A stretch of DNA of 64,000 bases from Acanthamoeba castellanii str. Neff. Its lineage: Eukaryota > Discosea > Longamoebia > Acanthamoebidae. Of the stretch, positions 57,352-64,000 are shown piece by piece; within the stretch, counting starts at the first letter, position 1, and each line of letters begins with the position of its first letter. The position numbers and the translations under genes were made by a program. Below the pieces are notes generated by a model that was not told the origin of the DNA, did not search any database, and was given only the letters and a program-made list of their open reading frames with translations. The stretch is taken from positions 1 through 64,000 of the forward strand of contig NW_004457252.1 in NCBI RefSeq assembly GCF_000313135.1. Reading direction: 5' to 3'.

Positions 57352-57750
57352 AGCCGCAAGCAGCTGGACAAAACGAAACACAATCACAAAAAGCCAAAAA
57401 CACTCCTGCTCTCTCAACGGTGAATAAAACCATTTGAGCTTTACATCAAAACAACCCTGTAGTCTCTAGGTGCGCTTTGTCTCTGATGTTGAAGGTGAAG
57501 AAGCCCAAGAGACTCTTTGGATGTGGAATTGGCAACTCCATCCGCCCTGGTGAGTCGATCTTTGGAATTTATTTATTGTTTGTGATTTTTTATGATGTAA
57601 TTTTACACAATGCCTCCTCCTACATTTCCTTCATTCGCTCGCTTCGACCTGATCGTGCAACCTCGCGCTTGTAGCCGCGTATACGAAAGAGAACCCGCCA
57701 TCCATCATCGCACACCTTCCATCTTTTCCTTTGTTTCTTCTGCTCGCTGC
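57352..57750. other. Convergent 3' regions, RPS2 and lysine-rich gene
   Basis: Includes the AATAAA at 57423 for RPS2 and AT-rich sequence around 57560-57610. No gene with codon bias is visible. Confidence 0.55.
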
Positions 57751-58311
57751 CTACTTGGCTCGCTTGGTGATGACGTTCTTGGGGTTGGGGGCCGCGGCAC
57801 CGCTCGAGGACGACGACGAGGCCTCGACTGGCGCCTTCTTGGCCTTGAGCGCGCCTCCCTCGCCGAGGTTCTTGCGCACGATGCCCTTCTTGCCTTCGAG
57901 CACGATCTCCTTCTTGGGCTTGTCGGCATGCTCCGGTTCTGGGACCGTTTCGAGGCCGGCCACGGTCAGGCCCTTGCGATCATCGTTCTGCTCGCCCTCC
58001 TTCTTGAGGATGCTCTTCTTGGGCTTCGCGTTGAGCGGTGGTGGCGCATGCACGGACGAATCGGCTCCGCCCAGCGCGCCATCGTGATGGTGATCGTCGG
58101 CGGCGTGGTGTTCGCTTCCTGGTGTAGCATCGCTCGAGGCGGCCGCAGGGGCTGCTCCCTCTTTCGATTTCTTCTCCTTCTTCTCCTTCTTTGGCTTTTT
58201 CTCCTTCTTCTCCTTCTTCTCGCCTGACGCCTTCTCCTTCTTGACCTTCTTCTCCTTCTTTTCCTTTTTCACCTTCTCCACCTTCTCCTTGTGCTCATTG
58301 TCCTTCTCCAT
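57751..58311 (-). CDS. Lysine-rich KKEK-repeat protein, unknown
   Basis: A single-exon frame of 186 residues starting MEKDNEHKEKVEKVKKEKKE. Residues about 8-50 are nearly pure K/E repeats. A His/Asp patch (HHAADDHHHDG) follows, then two short basic elements (KPKKSILKK and KKGIVRKN) and a C-terminal NVITKRAK. Highly charged and disordered; nuclear or nucleolar localisation is likely from the basic runs. GC3 bias and a complete ATG-to-stop frame support coding. No family recognised. Confidence 0.65.
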   Translation of the reverse strand: MEKDNEHKEKVEKVKKEKKEKKVKKEKASGEKKEKKEKKPKKEKKEKKSKEGAAPAAASSDATPGSEHHAADDHHHDGALGGADSSVHAPPPLNAKPKKSILKKEGEQNDDRKGLTVAGLETVPEPEHADKPKKEIVLEGKKGIVRKNLGEGGALKAKKAPVEASSSSSSGAAAPNPKNVITKRAK

Positions 58312-59247
58312 TGTTGCTGTTGCTGCCGATCAATCGATTAATTGAGCGAATGCGAGAGCGAGCGGTCGTGTAAAAATAATCCTCAAAAATAATAATACTG
58401 CTCTGCGCAGAGAGATTGATGAAGAGCCTCGAGAGTCCTTCGATCCTTCCTCCTTCTCCTTCTCTTCTTGTTCTTCTTTCAAGAGAGATGAACGGCCAGT
58501 TCCCTTTCGCGCGGTTGTCTTTTCGACGTCTCGCGTTGCTGGCCTGGTGCGAGTTTCCTCGCCCGCCTCCCATTGGGTCCAGCCCACCCCCTCTACCCCC
58601 CCCCGCCGTTGCGAGGCCGAAGTGTCGACGAGGTTGCCAACAACTGTCGCTACTCGACGGTGATCTCTGCGCGAGAAGGCGAGGCGACGATACAGCTGGC
58701 GTAACAGTAGGAGAAGAAGAGGAGAAGGTGGGATCATCTTGCCAAAGATAGAGAGAGGCACCAACGGATCATCGCCATCTGAAACGAAATCGACTTTTCT
58801 TTTCTTTTCGATTTACCACGTGCTGCGCCTTCCTCTACCAGCTGGAGATCTGCTTTGATTTCCCTCCTCTCTCCATCTGCCCTACGCATCCAGTCCCCCC
58901 TCTGCATTCATCGCCCATCCCAGTCTCTACGCCCTGCCAACTCTTCCCTGTTCCTCCTGCCACGTCCCACATCCGTACGTACGCCCAATTGCACTGTTGC
59001 TACCCACGCCAAGGCCAATTTTGCTCAATTACCATCAAGCATCTTGGCCCAACCTTTATTTTGCATTTTATTGATTTTTATTAGTATTTATTATCGTTTT
59101 AATAAGCGCCACCTGGTTCGCATTGTCCTGGTTGACCAACAAATCTCGCTCTCTTTGGTGGTGTGTGATCGTGTTAATGTGCACACTTAGATGAGGCAAA
59201 GCTCCCCTTGCTGGTTCTAATCTCCCCCCTCTTTCTACACACTCGCC
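58312..59247. promoter_or_regulatory. Divergent intergenic region, lysine-rich gene / DYRK
   Basis: 936 bp, the largest gap between genes here. Pyrimidine-rich patches (58440-58480, 58860-58975) and an AT-rich block (59050-59105) are present. No frame with codon bias or RNA gene was found. Confidence 0.5.
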
Positions 59248-61941
<2,694 letters not shown>

Positions 61942-62132
61942 ACGCACGACACACGCACACGTGCAGCACGACACACGACACACGACACGACACACACCCA
62001 ACTACAACAACGAACTGAACGAAACCGAGAGATGTACAGCTTACATTACGCGCCTCCCCTCAAAAATGAATCTTCTTTTTCCTCCTCCTCTTCCGAGCCG
62101 TGGCCCTCACTTCTTTCTTCTTCGTTGGGGCG
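61942..62132. other. Convergent 3' ends, DYRK and seipin
   Basis: Short spacer with CGACA/CACACG units at its start (61943-62000), one of the few places where pentamers lie outside an intron, in the 3' UTR of DYRK. Confidence 0.55.
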
Positions 62133-64000
62133 TCAGTCGAGCTTCGTCTTGTCTTCCGTGTCGGCCTCGGCCGCTTGCGCGAGCGTCGTCGGTGTTGTCG
62201 CGGCGGCGGCGGCTGATGTTCGCTCGTCGTCGTCGCCTGCGTCGCTGTCGCCTTCGGCGTCGCTGGTCGGCGGGGTGAGGGTGGCACCCTCCAGCTGCGC
62301 GGCGGCCACCGCAGCCCGTCGTGGCCGCCGCCGCCGGAGGCGCGGGAACACGCCCGCCCCCGTGTCCTCGTCTTCTTCCTCCTCTTCATCATCATCACCA
62401 TCATCTTCCTCCTCCTCCTCCTCTTCGACCGCCTTCAGCTTCCGCGCGATCTCCCTCTCGAGCAGCTCCTGCAGCGCCACATCATCGTCGTCGTCCTCCT
62501 GCGCGCGTCGCCGGTCGTCGTCGCCGTCGCCCTGGCGCGGGAGGGCGGGCGAGCGGGCCTCGTGGCCCAGCTCCTCGAGCACTGCCAGCGGCGCCGCAGC
62601 CGCAGCCACCGTGGCGGCGGCCGCCTCGTTGGCCCGCCCGATGCCGGCAATCCGTCGCCGTCGCTCGGCCGGCGAGACGGGGGCGGCGCGCGGGGCGGGG
62701 AGGGGAGCGGAGGGGGCGGGGAGGGGGACGGTCGAGGGGGCGACGGCGGGGAGGAGGAAGTAGATGACGAGCCAGGTGAGGATGATGAGCCACGTCTCGG
62801 CCAGGAAGATGAGCGGCACGAACACCGCCATCGCCGTGAAGAACCAGTAGTAGCAGAAATAGCTGTGCGTGTCGTGTCGTGTCGTGTCGTGTCGTGTCGT
62901 GTCGTGTCGTGTCGTGTCGTGTCGTGTGTGCGGTTAGGACGAGTGTGTGGCGTGTGTCGTGTGTCGTGCGGCGAGGTTCAGACCTGATGCCGGAGAGACG
63001 GGCCTCGATGTGGAGCTCGGCCGAGTAGACCTCCAGCTCGCGATGCGACAGCGCCACCGTGGCGTACCCGAACGGGGCCGCCTGCGCGCGCGCCACGTCG
63101 TCACATATCAGCGCGTGTCACGTGTCGTGTGTCGTGTGCGATTGGCGTGTGTCGTGTCGTGTGTCGTGCGCGATTGGCGTGTGTCGTGTCGCGTGTCGTG
63201 TCGTGCGTACGTGGGTGTCGATGTAGTTGGAGAGGAGTTCGAGGCGGAAGGCCTGCTTCTCCTCCATGAGGCCCAGCACGAGCGGCACCGACCAAAAGAC
63301 GGTCCACATCTTCTGCAGCAGATCCGTCTTGTACCGAACACGACACTGTGGTGCGTGTCGTGTTGTGCGTTGCGTGTCGTGTGCCACGTCAGCTGTGTGT
63401 CGTGTCATGTGCGGTGTGTGTCGTGTCGTTGCGTTGCGTACGGGCCGTGACGAGTTGGCCAACAGATCGCCGTTCCACGAGTACAGGGACAGCGTCACCA
63501 TGAACATTCCTGTTCGACAATAACGCCAAGAATGAATGGTATGCACAACCGCGTGTCGTGTTGTGTGTCGTGTCGTGCGTGTGTGTGTCGTGTCGTGTCG
63601 TGTGTGTCGTGTGATTACCGATTCGGTCGTTGATGGGTGATTCGGGGAGTTGGAGGTCGAGCGCAAAGTCGTAGAGGTGGCCGGGCGACAGGACCGGCGT
63701 GGCCACCACGGTCGGCCCGCCGCCGCTGCCGCCGGCCCGAAGGTGGTCGACGCCCTGCGGCCGCCCCGACGGCGACCACTTGTCCGCAAAGTCCGCCACC
63801 GCCCACGGCTCAGCGCGCCTGCGTGGCCACGTCAGCCACCAGAAATGCGTGGAATGCGTGCGGTGCGTGCGGTGCGTGTGTGCGTGTGTGTGTGCGGTGC
63901 GTGCGGTGCGTGCGGTGCGTGCGGCGTGTGTCGTGCGCTGTACGTAAAGTCAAAGTAGACGGGCTTGTGGAAGGCGATGATGGGCACGAAGTTGTGGTAG
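62133..64000 (-). CDS. BSCL2: Seipin, C-terminal part (gene continues beyond window)
   Basis: ER protein at lipid-droplet contact sites that organises droplet biogenesis. Reading from the window edge: FVPIIAFHKPVYFDF, YDFALDLQLPESPINDRIG, MFMVTLSLYSWNGDLLANSS, a long helix region, then ELLSNYIDTHAAPFGYA and the second membrane helix (FTAMAVFVPLIFLAETWLII). These match seipin's luminal beta-sandwich and closing transmembrane segment. The cytosolic C-terminus (about 200 residues) is rich in P, A, E and D with an acidic run, ending DTEDKTKLD at 62133. The N-terminus and first membrane helix lie beyond 64000. An 11-unit GTGTC array (62869-62930) fills one intron. Confidence 0.9.
62869..62930. repeat. 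(GTGTC)n array in a seipin intron
   Basis: About 11 perfect units; on the coding strand it reads GACAC and directly precedes an acceptor, as in TFIIIA intron 2 and the seven-segment gene. Confidence 0.92.

Overview
The window is nuclear DNA from a GC-rich, intron-dense protist. Gene content, codon third-position GC and intron style fit an amoebozoan, most likely Acanthamoeba or a close relative. That assignment is inferred; no species-diagnostic locus is present. Nearly every gene is cut into exons of about 50-350 bp by short introns (about 50-200 bp). The introns are filled with (GTGTC)n/(GACAC)n pentamers or (CACACG)n-type repeats, which generate most of the long but meaningless open frames. 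There is no CRISPR array, phage or insertion sequence.

Layout, left to right: 3' part of an OvoA-type ovothiol synthase (+); a nine-finger TFIIIA (+); a 97-residue single-pass membrane protein (-); COG1 of the Golgi tethering complex (-); an F-box/MORN protein (-); the five-RRM rRNA-processing factor MRD1 (-); a proteasome assembly chaperone 1 candidate (+); an intronless secreted beta-propeller glycosidase-like gene (+); a repeat-built membrane protein (-); an S28 serine-peptidase homologue that has lost its nucleophile (-); a BAR-like coiled-coil protein (+); ESCRT-III CHMP6/VPS20 (-); TAPT1 (+); the nucleoporin ELYS (+); a seven-segment membrane protein (+); HMG-CoA synthase (-); a PH/TKL-kinase/SH2 protein of the Shk type (-); tRNA-Thr(UGU) (+); malonyl-CoA synthetase ACSF3 (+, with an assembly gap); proteasome beta5 (-); ribosomal protein uS5/RPS2 (+); a lysine-rich protein (-); a DYRK kinase (+); and the C-terminal part of seipin (-), cut by the window edge.

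The genes do not form a pathway or operon. They are compactly packed housekeeping genes, often sharing short divergent promoters (CHMP6/TAPT1 about 200 bp; PSMB5/RPS2 about 510 bp). Recurrent themes are ribosome and RNA synthesis (TFIIIA, MRD1, RPS2, tRNA), proteasome biogenesis (PSMG1-like, PSMB5), membrane traffic and organelle shape (COG1, CHMP6, TAPT1, seipin, BAR-like) and mitochondrial or CoA metabolism (ACSF3, HMGCS).

I did not find a convincing new multi-gene system. The points most worth following are the inactive S28 homologue with two membrane anchors, the repeat-built membrane protein beside it, an unusual 5' splice-site preference (GT[A/G]C), the intron-restricted pentamer arrays (including a self-complementary pair inside a TFIIIA intron), a structured non-coding candidate upstream of TFIIIA, and the gap plus duplicated exons and probable one-base error in ACSF3. 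Exon boundaries given here were placed by eye from reading frame and GT/AG sites.
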